From NCBI RefSeq assembly GCF_013387485.1, contig NZ_JABBXB010000002.1, positions 186,001-250,000 of the forward strand: 64,000 bases of DNA, written 5' to 3'. Both the position numbers and the translations under genes were made by a program. Of this stretch, positions 24,832 to 33,994 are shown in pieces; within the stretch, counting starts at the first letter, position 1, and the number at the start of each line of letters is the position of its first letter. The notes under the pieces are model-generated. The model saw only the letters and a program-made list of their open reading frames with translations. It was not told the DNA's origin and made no database searches. This stretch comes from Stenotrophomonas sp. SAM-B (GTDB taxonomy: Bacteria > Pseudomonadota > Gammaproteobacteria > Xanthomonadales > Xanthomonadaceae).

Positions 24832-26886
24832 TCAGAACCGCGCCGTGGCACCCACGAAGAAGGTGCGGGCACCGCCGTCGTAGTTGTTGCCTTCTTCGAT
24901 GGTGGAGACATCGCCCAGGTTGAGCACGCCTGCACGGACTGTCAGGTGCTCGTTGACGTCGTAGCCGGTGACCAGGTCCCAGGTGGTGTACGCCTTGGCG
25001 AACGTGGCACTGGTGGAGGACACCAGTTGCTCGCCGATGTGCTGCGCGCTCAGGTTGAGCGACCAGGCATCGGTGACCTGCCAGTCCAGCGAGGTATTGG
25101 CGGTCAGCTTGGGAACCACCAGCAGGCTGGCGCCGGTGGTGCGGTTCTTCGATTCCAGCATGCGCGTGGCATTGGTGGTCCAGTTCAGTCGCTCATGCAG
25201 GGGCACGGTGACGCTGGCTTCGACGCCACGGGTGCGGGCCTTCTGGATGTTCTGCGCGACCGTCCACCAGAATCCGTTGACGAAGCTGGTCGTCTGGCCG
25301 GGGATTTCACGCAGCGGAACCTGCTGGATCTTGTCATCGAAATCGGTCAGGAAGTAGGTGGCCGACGCCGACCAGCCGTTCTTGTCGAAGCCGACGCCCA
25401 GCTCGTAGTTGGTGCTGGTTTCCGGTTCCAGGTTCGGATTTCCGGCCATGTAGCAACCGGTGGTGCCATCGGCGCTGACCGAGCGGTTGGTCCAGCCTTC
25501 GGCGGTCAGGGCGGTGCAGCCGTTACCACCGGACTGCGTCGCCGCACCGGCCGTGCCCTGCTTCAGCGTGGGCGCACGGAAGCCCTGCGAGACACCGCCG
25601 CGCACGGTCCAGTCATCGGACGGGTGCCACACGCCGTAGACGCGCGGGCTCAGGTTGTCGTCGTAGTTGTCGGTGTTGTCCCAGCGCAGGCCCACGGTGA
25701 GGATGAAACGCTCGTGCAGCGTGATGTGGTCTTCGGCGAACAGCGCCCAGGAATCGGCTTCGCTGACCGGACTGATGCGGCCGGTGCCGGTCCAGGTCAC
25801 CGGTACGGTGCCGATGGTGTCGCTGTTCTTCAGCTCTTCGCGCTTCCACTGCCCGCCCACGTTCAGGCTCTGCTCGAAGCCCCAATGGAAGCTGCGGGTG
25901 AACGCGGTATCGAACACCGTCTCCTTGGAGTGGTTGCCGACGGCGCTGCCCTTGTCTTCGTAATCGTTCTGCACCAACGTCGTCTTGGACGTGGCGGCAT
26001 CGCCGTAGCGACCATCGTGCATGACCACGTAGCCGGTCTGCACCAGCTTGGACAGGCCCCAGGCACCGACGTCACCGGCGCCACTGTTGCGCTGTTCGCC
26101 GCGCGATGCCTCGAAGCCCACGGTGTGGTCGTCATTGATGCGCCAGTTGAGCAGCGCGTTGGCGTTCTCGGCCTTGTTGCCAGGCGTCTGCCGGCGACCG
26201 GTATCCGATTCGCGGTTGGTGACATTGGCACCGACGCGCAGGCCCAGGTTTTCGGTCAGCGGGCCACTGAACAACGCGCCCATCTGGGTGGTATCACCGC
26301 GGGTGGGGGAATCGGGCTTGCTGTAGTTGAAGGTGACCGAGCCGCCCCATTCGTCGGCGATCTTGCGGGTGATGATGTTGATCACGCCGCCCATGGCGTC
26401 GGAACCGTACAGCGAGGACATCGGCCCGCGCACCACTTCGATGCGCTCGATCATGTCCGGCGAGAGCCAGTTCAGATCCTGGGGGCCCAGGTCATCGCGG
26501 TAATTCACGCCGGAGGAATTGCCCTGGCGGCGGCCGTCGATGAGGATCAGCGTGTACTGCTCGGGCAGGCCGCGCAGGCGGATCTTGGACTGCGCGCCGG
26601 ACAGCGCATAGCCACCGGTCACGCCGGGAACCGTGCTCAGCAGCTGGCCGATGCTGCTGACCGGCTTGCGTTCGATCTCCTCGCGGGTGATCACGCTGAT
26701 GCTGGCCGGGGCGTCCTTGATCCACTGTTGGGCGCCGGTGGCGGTGACCACGACGGTGTCCATCTGGCGGGGCGAGGCGGCGGCGTCCGCGGAAGCGTCT
26801 GCATGCGCCTGGGCGGTCAGTACCAGGCCAATGGCAACGGCCAGCGTGGCGGCGGAACGGCGGGAAGAGGGGGAGGGGTGCGACAT
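24832..26886 (-). CDS. TonB-dependent siderophore-type receptor
   Basis: 684-residue outer-membrane receptor of the FepA/CirA/BfrD type. Signal peptide to about residue 30, TonB-box-like DTVVVTATG (43-51), plug with ISVITREEIERKP, LRGLPEQYTLILIDGRRQ and VEVVRGPMSSLYGSDAMGG, then a barrel ending in FFVGATARF with terminal Phe. The GSDAMGGVINIITRK motif is typical of siderophore and heme receptors. A Fur-type dyad lies at 26972-26990 upstream of its start, supporting an iron-related ligand, probably a catecholate siderophore. It is convergent with pnuT and appears monocistronic. Confidence 0.87.
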   Translation of the reverse strand: MSHPSPSSRRSAATLAVAIGLVLTAQAHADASADAAASPRQMDTVVVTATGAQQWIKDAPASISVITREEIERKPVSSIGQLLSTVPGVTGGYALSGAQSKIRLRGLPEQYTLILIDGRRQGNSSGVNYRDDLGPQDLNWLSPDMIERIEVVRGPMSSLYGSDAMGGVINIITRKIADEWGGSVTFNYSKPDSPTRGDTTQMGALFSGPLTENLGLRVGANVTNRESDTGRRQTPGNKAENANALLNWRINDDHTVGFEASRGEQRNSGAGDVGAWGLSKLVQTGYVVMHDGRYGDAATSKTTLVQNDYEDKGSAVGNHSKETVFDTAFTRSFHWGFEQSLNVGGQWKREELKNSDTIGTVPVTWTGTGRISPVSEADSWALFAEDHITLHERFILTVGLRWDNTDNYDDNLSPRVYGVWHPSDDWTVRGGVSQGFRAPTLKQGTAGAATQSGGNGCTALTAEGWTNRSVSADGTTGCYMAGNPNLEPETSTNYELGVGFDKNGWSASATYFLTDFDDKIQQVPLREIPGQTTSFVNGFWWTVAQNIQKARTRGVEASVTVPLHERLNWTTNATRMLESKNRTTGASLLVVPKLTANTSLDWQVTDAWSLNLSAQHIGEQLVSSTSATFAKAYTTWDLVTGYDVNEHLTVRAGVLNLGDVSTIEEGNNYDGGARTFFVGATARF

Positions 26887-26971
26887 CGCGAAAATACTCC
26901 GTGGCTATGGGAGCCCGCTGGCGATGGCTGGGGACGTCCGTGTAGGGGTTTCAAGAAATCTTAACAATCGT

Positions 26972-26990
26972 ATCACGAACCATTCGCATT
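26972..26990 (-). promoter_or_regulatory. Fur-box-like dyad
   Basis: ATCACGAACCATTCGCATT is a 19-bp imperfect inverted repeat built on CGAA-n3-TTCG, close to the AATGCGAAT-type Fur sites of this family. It is about 90 bases upstream of the TonB receptor start. Iron repression is inferred. Confidence 0.55.
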
Positions 26991-27066
26991 TGAAATGTAG
27001 TGATACACGGTGCGGCGGCCCGCAGCGCCGCTGTCGCGCGGGGCGGGTGGACGCTTGTCGACCGAC

Positions 27067-28035
27067 TTATTCGACCAGGGTCAGCTGACGCCTGAAACTC
27101 GGCCGCAGGGCAAGTTTGTGGGTGACGCTGGTGATCGTCCGGCGCGGGTCGGTCGGGTGCGGCCGGGACGCGGTGCTGCTCCTGCCCTGGCGCCACAGCC
27201 CGAACATCACGATCTCCGCGCCCAGCGGATAGGAGCGCAGCCACGCGGCGTCGGCGTGGCCGACGCTGACCTCGAAGAAATCACGACGGTCCACTACACC
27301 CGTCTGCTGATACTTCGGCGCGCAGTTGAGGTAGGTGACGCCATGGGGGTCAGCCGGCTGCGGTGATCGGTGCGACCGCACCGTGCCGAGCAAGGCCATC
27401 GGCAGCTCGCTGGAGGACGCGCCAAGGCGCTCCCACGCCTCGTCGTAGCGGTCCAGTGCGTAAAAGAAATTGGCCCAGTCGACCTTCTTCTTGCCCAGCC
27501 GCAGGGTGAGGTGTGCAGCGAGCAAGGCGTCGCTCTCGTCCATGGCGCGCAGCGTGAGCAGGTCGGCGAGGGCGCGCAGACAGCCCTCGATCCGCGGATC
27601 CGCCGCCGTGACAGCCGTCGGCCCGGCGCTGCCGCGTTTCAGGGCCTGCTGGAGGACCAACAGGCGAAGCTCATGCCTGCCATCGTCCACGGCGGACAGG
27701 AACTCGGGATCGGCTCCGCTGGCAAGGAGGGCCTGCAGGTGCCCGGGGGCGTTGTAGCGGCAGCCGGGAAGATGCTCGGTGCCTTTCTGCAGCGCGATGT
27801 AGGCGGGGACCAGGAGGGGCGGGGCACGATCCACGCCGGGCCTGCTGTGCTCGGGGACGAACCGCACCGGCACGTTGCAGCCATCGCACAACAGGGTCGG
27901 CAGGGTCTGCTGCGCGTCATGGCGCTTCTGCAGGTCGCCCACCCGGTGCAGGGTGCCGTGCGTGCCCACCGCCTTGCGCATCTTGATTCCGCGACTCATC
28001 TGCAACCACTGCTTCGTTTCAATGGCGACCATCAT
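27067..28035 (-). CDS. Protein of unknown function with Cys pairs
   Basis: 322-residue predicted cytoplasmic protein without signal peptide. The N-terminal third contains LLCDGCNVPVRFV and a later HLPGC, a spacing compatible with a zinc knuckle; the middle is helical (CLRALADLLTLRAMDESDALLAAHLTL) and the C-terminal part basic. I recognise no family. It is followed after a short gap by unrelated genes on the same strand. The start at 28035 has no good ribosome site; an ATG at 27999 is an alternative. Confidence 0.6.
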   Translation of the reverse strand: MMVAIETKQWLQMSRGIKMRKAVGTHGTLHRVGDLQKRHDAQQTLPTLLCDGCNVPVRFVPEHSRPGVDRAPPLLVPAYIALQKGTEHLPGCRYNAPGHLQALLASGADPEFLSAVDDGRHELRLLVLQQALKRGSAGPTAVTAADPRIEGCLRALADLLTLRAMDESDALLAAHLTLRLGKKKVDWANFFYALDRYDEAWERLGASSSELPMALLGTVRSHRSPQPADPHGVTYLNCAPKYQQTGVVDRRDFFEVSVGHADAAWLRSYPLGAEIVMFGLWRQGRSSTASRPHPTDPRRTITSVTHKLALRPSFRRQLTLVE

Positions 28036-28046
28036 AGTCGCTTCGA

Positions 28047-28403
28047 TCAGTCGCCCTGCGTCGCAAACCGCAGCCGGTTGTGGTCCGGATCGATCACCAC
28101 CATCTCGCGCCCGCCCCAGGGCACGTCCGCCGGCGGTCGGAACACCGGCGCTCCGGCCGCGACAAACGCAGCGTGCAGTGCATCCACGTCCGGGACGTGG
28201 AAATAGACAGCGCCGCCAGGCTCGCAGTCGCCGGCATGCTCGCTCAGGAACAACGATTGGCCCTCACGGCTGATCTGCACGAACAGCGGCATGTCCGGGG
28301 CGAACCGGTGTTCCCAGTCGATTGCAAACCCCAGCCGCTGGTAGAAGGGCACGCTGACCGTGGCATCGGTCATGCGCAGCTGGGGGATGACGGTCTGCTG
28401 CAT
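28047..28403 (-). CDS. VOC-family protein (glyoxalase/bleomycin resistance fold)
   Basis: 118-residue single-unit VOC protein. It begins with a PQLRMTDATVSVPFYQRLGF motif, contains the HVPDVDALHAAF module helix, and ends in the VVIDPDHNRLRF strand with the usual conserved Glu/Asp-Pro-Asp-His-Asn tail. Members bind antibiotics or metabolites, or act as dioxygenases or lyases; the sequence does not decide. Start ATG at 28403. Confidence 0.78.
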   Translation of the reverse strand: MQQTVIPQLRMTDATVSVPFYQRLGFAIDWEHRFAPDMPLFVQISREGQSLFLSEHAGDCEPGGAVYFHVPDVDALHAAFVAAGAPVFRPPADVPWGGREMVVIDPDHNRLRFATQGD

Positions 28404-28414
28404 CAGTGATCGCC

Positions 28415-28822
28415 TCAGCCCGGGTAGGCCGGGAACCGCTGATCCGGGTGGGTCTTCTTCCATTCGGTATGCGCCACCGTGCCTTCCCAGGACAGGAAGG
28501 CATTGGGCACCCGGCCGCGGCCCGACCAGGTGGCGCCGCTGTGCGGCAACCAGAAACGCGGTGGCAGATCTTCTTTGGCGGCCTTGGCGGGCTTCTTACG
28601 CCTGGCCGGGCCTTCGGTTCCCACCAGTGCCTGGATCCTGCGCTGCTGCTCCGGAGTGAAGTCAGCGAAGCTGGTGCTCAGCAGCAGGGTGACGCGCTCG
28701 TAGGCCTCCCGGGTGGCGGCCTTCAGCAGTGCCTGCTCATCCATGCCCGATCGCGCGACCGCCGCTGCCAAGCTGGCGTTGATCTTGGATGCGGAGCGGG
28801 CAGTGGAGGGCGTTCGGGGCAT
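28415..28822 (-). CDS. H-NS-like C-terminal motif protein
   Basis: 135-residue basic protein. Residues 1-75 are helical (MDEQALLKAATREAYERVTLLL) and could oligomerise; after a Lys/Arg-rich linker (RRKKPAKAAK) the tail has HSGATWSGRGRVPNAF, very like the W-x-GRGR-x-P DNA-binding core of H-NS-family proteins. A divergent nucleoid-associated or xenogeneic-silencer-type protein is the best guess. Start ATG at 28822; an upstream in-frame extension is not credible. Confidence 0.62.
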   Translation of the reverse strand: MPRTPSTARSASKINASLAAAVARSGMDEQALLKAATREAYERVTLLLSTSFADFTPEQQRRIQALVGTEGPARRKKPAKAAKEDLPPRFWLPHSGATWSGRGRVPNAFLSWEGTVAHTEWKKTHPDQRFPAYPG

Positions 28823-29018
28823 GGGATTCCAGGGTAGGTGGGACTGACGGAGGGCACGATAGCAAATGCCGGCGTGAAGCCATCGCAGATCGGCGCGAGG
28901 GGAAAGCTGTACTTTCGCCAAACTGAACAGGGGGAGGTTCATCTGCGGGTGCGCAATGTTCCGGCAATCTTCGGCAACCAGATTCGATTCAACACCGTTC
29001 TACTCAAAGGATCCAACG

Positions 29019-29393
29019 ATGCTTACCTCGACCGCTTTCAGCTTCCGTGGCCTGGCCCTCGCGTTGGCCCTGACCGCCGGCGTGACCGCCGCAGGCAATG
29101 CCGATGCGATGTCGCGCAAGGACAAGAACACGCTGGTGGGTGCCGTGGTGGGTGGCGTCGCCGGGCACGTGTTGTCCAACGGCGATCCGCTGATGACCGC
29201 AGGTGGTGCAGTGGCGGGCGGTGCGATCGGCAACGTGACCACCAAGGATCGCCGCGACCGTGACTATCGCTACGACCGTGATCGCCGCTATGACCGCGAC
29301 CACCGTTACGAGCGCAGCAGCCGCCACGACCGCCGTCATGACCAGCGCCGCTGGAACCAGGACCGTCGCCACCACAACCGCGGCTGGCGCTGA
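29019..29393 (+). CDS. Glycine-zipper secreted protein with Arg/Tyr/Asp/His tail
   Basis: 124-residue envelope protein. A signal peptide (ALALALTAGVTAAGNADA) is followed by a glycine-zipper pair of helices (NTLVGAVVGGVAGHV, TAGGAVAGGAIGNV, about 38-75) and a tail of roughly 45 residues dominated by repeats of DRDxRYDRD type and then His/Arg. Proteins with a glycine zipper plus charged tail sit in or on the outer membrane; function unknown. ATG at 29019. Confidence 0.72.
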   Translation: MLTSTAFSFRGLALALALTAGVTAAGNADAMSRKDKNTLVGAVVGGVAGHVLSNGDPLMTAGGAVAGGAIGNVTTKDRRDRDYRYDRDRRYDRDHRYERSSRHDRRHDQRRWNQDRRHHNRGWR

Positions 29394-29420
29394 CGGCTGG
29401 CCGACAGGCAGCAACCGCGC

Positions 29421-29450
29421 GTTGAGGCATCCGCTTGGCGGTGCCTCAAC
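29421..29450. terminator. Hairpin between convergent genes
   Basis: A 9-bp stem, GTTGAGGCA / TGCCTCAAC, with a 12-base loop lies between the glycine-zipper and LysR genes; its right arm contains the LysR stop codon. No T run. Confidence 0.45.
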
Positions 29451-30345
29451 GATCCCGATCCAGCAGGCAATCAATGAAGGCGCGCAGTGCGGGCAGCAGG
29501 TGGCGCCGGCTGGAGTAATAGAGGTACAGGCCAGGCACGATTGGCGACCAGTCCGCCAGGATGAGTTTGAGCCGCCCATCCGCCAGGGCCTCTGCGATTC
29601 CTTCGTCGTCGTAAGCGTAGAACACGCCAAGACCCTGCAGTGCTGCGGGGACCACGATGTCCTGGTGGTTGGCGATGACCGCGCCTTCGCCAAAAAACTC
29701 GACGGCCTGCGCGCCGTTCCTGAAATCCCAGCCAGCCACTTTGCCGCTGCCCGGAAATCGCCAGTTGATGCAGGCATGACGATCCAGGTCTGCGGGTGAT
29801 CGCGGTTCGCCGTGTCGGGCCAGATAGTCGGGCGACGCCACCGCCAACAGCTGCACGTCCGGTGTGAGCCGAACAGCGACCATGTCCTTCTGCAGGCGGC
29901 CCCCCACGCGGATGCCCGCATCGAATCCTTCCCCGGCGATGTCGGTCAGGCCATCGTCGATCACGATATCGAGCACGACGTCAGGATGCGCTGCTGCAAA
30001 ACGTCCGAGGCGTGGGGCGATCACCTTCCGTGCGCCCATGCTGAGCGTGTTGATCCTCAGCGTGCCCGCAGGACGTGCGTGGGCGGCGACTGCCTGCGCG
30101 ACCGCCTCGTCCATCTCGCGGAACATCGGGGCGATCCGCTCATGTAGGCTTCGCCCGGTCTCCGTCGGCGAGACGCTGCGCGTGGTCCGGTTCAACAGCC
30201 GAACGCCCAGCCGAGACTCCAGCTGGCGAATGATCTGGCTTAGGGCGGATCGCGACAGCCCGACGTGATCGGCCGCGCGGGCGAAGCTGCCCCGGTCCAC
30301 GACCGCCACGAAGGCCTTGAGCTCCGCAAATTCGGCACCGCGCAT
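29446..30345 (-). CDS. LysR-family regulator
   Basis: 299-residue LysR protein. HTH with FVAVVDRGSFARAADHVGLSRSALSQIIRQLE-type pattern at 1-60, then a two-lobed effector domain (GTLRINTLSMGARKV onwards). Start MRGAEFAEL at 30345 is chosen over an upstream in-frame ATG lacking a ribosome site. It is divergent from the SnoaL/SDR cluster and is its probable regulator. Confidence 0.85.
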   Translation of the reverse strand: MRGAEFAELKAFVAVVDRGSFARAADHVGLSRSALSQIIRQLESRLGVRLLNRTTRSVSPTETGRSLHERIAPMFREMDEAVAQAVAAHARPAGTLRINTLSMGARKVIAPRLGRFAAAHPDVVLDIVIDDGLTDIAGEGFDAGIRVGGRLQKDMVAVRLTPDVQLLAVASPDYLARHGEPRSPADLDRHACINWRFPGSGKVAGWDFRNGAQAVEFFGEGAVIANHQDIVVPAALQGLGVFYAYDDEGIAEALADGRLKLILADWSPIVPGLYLYYSSRRHLLPALRAFIDCLLDRDR

Positions 30346-30374
30346 TGTGTACTGATTCCTGCATAGCCTGGTTC

Positions 30375-30400
30375 GATAATAGGTGATTCTCTTATTTATC
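30375..30400. promoter_or_regulatory. Possible LysR-type operator
   Basis: GATAA (30375-30379) and TTATC (30396-30400) form an inverted pair in an AT-rich intergenic stretch between divergent genes. Short arms make this tentative. Confidence 0.35.
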
Positions 30401-30443
30401 GGCACGGCTCACGCTAGGCCCATCAACCCGATGGAGCACGCCG

Positions 30444-30773
30444 ATGAACGACCTGACCCTGCCCGAGCCGATCACGGCCTACTTTGCTGCCGACCTCACG
30501 GATGCCCTCGCGGTCGCACGCTGCTTCACCGCCGACGGACGCGTGATGGACGAGGGGCGGACCCACGTGGGGCGCGCCGCGATCGAGGCCTGGAAGGCGG
30601 CTGCCTCGACCCGCTACCGTTACACCACCACGCCCCGCAGGCTGGAAAAGCACGGGGAGGCCTATGTCGTGACCAGTCATGTCTCGGGCGACTTCCCCGG
30701 CAGCCCGGTGGATCTGCGCTACACCTTCACTCTGAAGCGGGGCCGGATCGCCATGCTGGAGATCGCGCCGTGA
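30444..30773 (+). CDS. SnoaL-like polyketide-cyclase-fold protein
   Basis: 109-residue small alpha+beta-barrel protein of the NTF2/SnoaL superfamily ([25 protein letters not shown] opening, then [10 protein letters not shown]). Members are isomerases, cyclases or ligand-binding proteins. Its stop overlaps a GTG start of the SDR gene (GTGA). The pair resembles small LysR-controlled oxidoreductase clusters; substrate unknown. Confidence 0.78.
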   Translation: MNDLTLPEPITAYFAADLTDALAVARCFTADGRVMDEGRTHVGRAAIEAWKAAASTRYRYTTTPRRLEKHGEAYVVTSHVSGDFPGSPVDLRYTFTLKRGRIAMLEIAP

Positions 30774-31551
30774 GCTTCGATCTCCAGTTGGCCAGCACGC
30801 GGGTAGTGGTTACCGGTGGAACGCGCGGCGTCGGTGCGGCCGTCGTCAACCTCCTGGCCCGGCTGGAGGCCCGGATCGTGGCAACGGCGCGATCGCTGCG
30901 CCAAGCGGGAACAAGGCCGTCCACTACGTCGCCGCAGACCTCTCCACGGCAGAGGGGGCCCGTCATGCAGCGGATGCGGCACTCCGCCACCTCGGCGGAA
31001 TCGATGTCCTGATCAACGTGGCGGGCGGCTCGTCTGCCCCGGTGGGCGGATTTGCCATGCTGGACGACGCCGAATGGATGAAAGAACTCGACCTCAACCT
31101 GATGTCCGCGGTGCGTCTGGACCGCGCGCTGCTGCCGGCGATGATCGCCCAAGGGGCCGGGGTGATCCTGCATGTGACCTCGATCCAGCATGCATTACCA
31201 CTGCCCGATGCCACGACGGCATACGCCGCTGCCAAGGCCGCGCTGTCGACGTACAGCAAAGCGTTGTCAAAGGAAGTCACACCCAAGGGCGTGCGCGTGG
31301 TGCGCGTATCGCCGGGGTGGATCGAGACGGAGGCTGCCATCGCACTGGTCGCGCGTGTCGCCGCACAGGCGGGCACCGACCACGAGGGCGGCAAGCAGTT
31401 GGTCATGCAGCAACTGGGCGGCATCCCGCTCGGACGGCCCGCCAAGCCGGAGGAAGTCGCCGACCTCATCGCCTTCCTCATCTCGCCACGGGCGGCGGCG
31501 ATCTCCGGGACGGAACACACCATCGATGGTGGAACGGTACCGACGGCGTGA
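30770..31551 (+). pseudogene. SDR oxidoreductase with a frameshift
   Basis: Short-chain dehydrogenase/reductase broken by one frameshift. The first frame gives [32 protein letters not shown] (the TGGxxGVG cofactor loop and helix), and from about 30904 a second frame continues HYVAADLST ... DVLINVAGG ... the YAAAKAAL catalytic segment and a C-terminal [10 protein letters not shown]. Total length is 782 bases, one short of a multiple of three, so a single deleted base near 30900-30906 explains it. The gene otherwise looks intact, with a GTG start overlapping the SnoaL stop. A recent mutation or a sequencing error is equally possible. Confidence 0.85.
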
Positions 31552-31709
31552 GCGTGCCGGGCTGCACCCGCCCGGGGGCAGGGTAGGTCGGTCAATTTGA
31601 ACGAACGATCAAGTTATCTGGACTATAAGGAACAAATCGTCCGAACGTGAGGTGCATAGTGGCTCTGCCGGCCACCGGGCCGTGCGTTCATCCACCCGAG
31701 GATACGTCC

Positions 31710-32501
31710 ATGTTCAAGCCGATCTCTGCAGTGTTCGCGGTCGCCCTGGCGGCCAGCCTTGCTTCCTCCGCCTACGGTCGGGACACCGTGCCCGTGCCGC
31801 AGGGCGCGCAGGTCAGGAACGTGGTGCTGGTGCACGGCGCGTTCGCCGACGGCACCGGGTGGCGCCCGGTCTACGAGGACCTCACCGCCCGTGGCTACCG
31901 TGTCTCCATCGTCCAGAACCCGCTGACCTCGCTGGACGAGGATGTGAAGGCGACCAGGCGCGTGCTTGATCGTCAGGATGGTCCAACCCTGCTTGTCGGC
32001 CATTCGTGGGGTGGTACGGTCATCACCGAAGCCGGTGTCCACGACAAGGTGGCCGGTCTTGTGTATGTGTCCGCCTTGGCGCCCGACGCTGGCGAAACGA
32101 CAGCCCAGCAGTACACCGGCTCCGCGCCCACGCCCGAGTTTGTGATCGAGACGGGCAGTGATGGCTACGGCTTCATCGCTCCTGCCGCATTCAAGGCAGG
32201 CTTTGCCCATGACACCACCGACGCCGATGCGGCCTTCCTGCGTGATTCGCAGGTGCCCATCAACATGTCGGCGTTCGGCACGAAACTGACCCATGCGGCC
32301 TGGCGCACGAAGCCCAGCTGGGCCGTGATTGCCACCGAGGACAAGGCCTTCGATCACGCCATGCTGATCCACATGGCGAAACGCATCAACGCGCGCATCA
32401 CCCAGGTTGCCGCGAGTCATGCCGTTTTCATGACGCAGCCCAAGGTCGTCGCCGATACGATTGACCAGGCGGCCCAGGCGGTCGGACAATCGATCCGATA
32501 A
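31710..32501 (+). CDS. Secreted alpha/beta hydrolase
   Basis: 263-residue alpha/beta-hydrolase-fold protein with a signal peptide (cleavage near AYGRD, residues 19-24). VLVHGAFADGTGW is the oxyanion loop, GHSWGG contains the nucleophile Ser, an acidic residue lies in IATEDKAFD and the catalytic His in ASHAVF. GAGGA precedes the ATG at 31710. It is an esterase- or haloperoxidase-like enzyme exported to the periplasm. It follows the SDR cluster but with its own 158-base leader. Confidence 0.8.
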   Translation: MFKPISAVFAVALAASLASSAYGRDTVPVPQGAQVRNVVLVHGAFADGTGWRPVYEDLTARGYRVSIVQNPLTSLDEDVKATRRVLDRQDGPTLLVGHSWGGTVITEAGVHDKVAGLVYVSALAPDAGETTAQQYTGSAPTPEFVIETGSDGYGFIAPAAFKAGFAHDTTDADAAFLRDSQVPINMSAFGTKLTHAAWRTKPSWAVIATEDKAFDHAMLIHMAKRINARITQVAASHAVFMTQPKVVADTIDQAAQAVGQSIR

Positions 32502-32553
32502 GCGTCGCGCGGGTGCGACGGAGCAACGCCTTCCGGGCAGATGCGGGTGACTC

Positions 32554-33900
32554 ATGACAAGGATGTCCATCTCGAACAGCTCCGGGAACGACCAACGCCT
32601 TCGCTGGCGCTTCAGCGGTTGTGTCGCGGCAGCGATGGCCGTCAACGGGATGATGGCCTCTGCAGCTGCGACCCAGGCCCCACCGGCTGGGATCGAAGCG
32701 GTACTCCAGCGCGTTGCCACCGTCGCCGGCGCTCCTGGCTCCAGGCAGGCCGCAGAGAAGCTGTGGGGTGTCCCGCTGGATGCGCCGGTGGTGGTGCATG
32801 ACCGTGCCTCCGGCACGAACTGGCAACGGAATTCCGTGACAGGGGCAACGGTGCCGGTGGCGCTGCGGAAGGATCAGCCGCCTGCGAACACCTGCACACT
32901 GATCAACGACGTACCCAGTGTCCTGCTGCTCCTGCCGTTGCCCGCCGACCCGGATGGGCTGGCGACGCTGCTCTGGCACGAGCAGTGGCATTGCGTGCAG
33001 GCGGCCCTCGGTCTTCCTGCTGCCGAAGGCGATACGGCCCATCTGGACAGCGAAGCCGGTCGCACGGCGTTGCGGCTGGAAATGCGCGCCTTGGCACAGG
33101 CCGTTGCGGAAGCCGATGACCGCCAGGCGCGTCAGCACGCTGCCGCGGCGCTGGGCTTCAGGGCGCTTCGCTCCGGGTCTCCACCCTCGTCGAAACGCGC
33201 GCTGGCCGAGGAGGCAAACGTCGAACGCAACGAAGGCCTGGCCGAGTACACAGGGCGCGTGGTCGCCGCGGCTGCCAGCGGTGCCAATGCCGCTCCCGCC
33301 GTTGTGGAGGCGCTCGCCAAGGCGGATGCCTCGCAGAGTTTCGTGCGCTCGGCGGCGTACGCGACCGGGCCGGCGTATGGGATGCTGCTGGACCGCTGGT
33401 TGCCGTCATGGCGACGCGGGCTGTCGACCACCTCGGACCTGCCCGGGCTGCTGGCAGAGACGCTTGATGCGCCACTCAGCGCGACGGACCTTGCCCGTGT
33501 CGGTGACACCTATGGAATGAACGCAGTGCGCACAGAGGAGCGCGAGCGGGCTAAAGCGCGGGAGCGGCGCAGCGCCGAGTATCGTCACCGTTTCCTTGGC
33601 AACGATGCTGTTCGCCTTTCCCTCCGCACGCCTTCCGTGTCCTTCGATCCGCGCTCGCTGTTTCCGCTGGATGACGCGGGGATGGTCTATACGCCCCTGA
33701 CGGTTCGGGATGAGTGGGGAGAGCTGACGGCGGAATCCGGGGCGCTGCTGTCCAAGGACTGGGCGCTGCTCAGCGTCAGCGGCGACCCAGTGGAAGGCGA
33801 GGCCTCCAGATGGACGGGACCGGGCTGGACGCTGGAGCTCAGCGAGGGGTGGAGGCTCGGAAGGGACGCAGAAGGATGGCGTCTGCAGACCCTGCCGTGA
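32554..33900 (+). CDS. Secreted HEXXH metallopeptidase-like protein
   Basis: 448-residue predicted secreted protein with a long signal segment (about 18-40). The zinc-binding motif WHEQWH (His142-Glu143-His146) is followed 80 residues later by NEGLAEYTG, whose Glu227 or Glu231 could be the third ligand as in gluzincins. The middle third is alanine-rich and helical, the C-terminal third beta-rich (WTLELSEGWRLGRDAEGWRLQ). I recognise no named family. It starts 52 bases after the hydrolase gene and may be cotranscribed. The motif and secretion support a peptidase; substrate unknown. Confidence 0.68.
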   Translation: MTRMSISNSSGNDQRLRWRFSGCVAAAMAVNGMMASAAATQAPPAGIEAVLQRVATVAGAPGSRQAAEKLWGVPLDAPVVVHDRASGTNWQRNSVTGATVPVALRKDQPPANTCTLINDVPSVLLLLPLPADPDGLATLLWHEQWHCVQAALGLPAAEGDTAHLDSEAGRTALRLEMRALAQAVAEADDRQARQHAAAALGFRALRSGSPPSSKRALAEEANVERNEGLAEYTGRVVAAAASGANAAPAVVEALAKADASQSFVRSAAYATGPAYGMLLDRWLPSWRRGLSTTSDLPGLLAETLDAPLSATDLARVGDTYGMNAVRTEERERAKARERRSAEYRHRFLGNDAVRLSLRTPSVSFDPRSLFPLDDAGMVYTPLTVRDEWGELTAESGALLSKDWALLSVSGDPVEGEASRWTGPGWTLELSEGWRLGRDAEGWRLQTLP

Positions 33901-33994
33901 CGGTTATGAAGCCAGCCGATGCTTGGGCGTCCGGACGCAGATGTCTCTCATGGATCACGCTACGCCCTCCTCACGATCCGGCACTTCATCCTGG

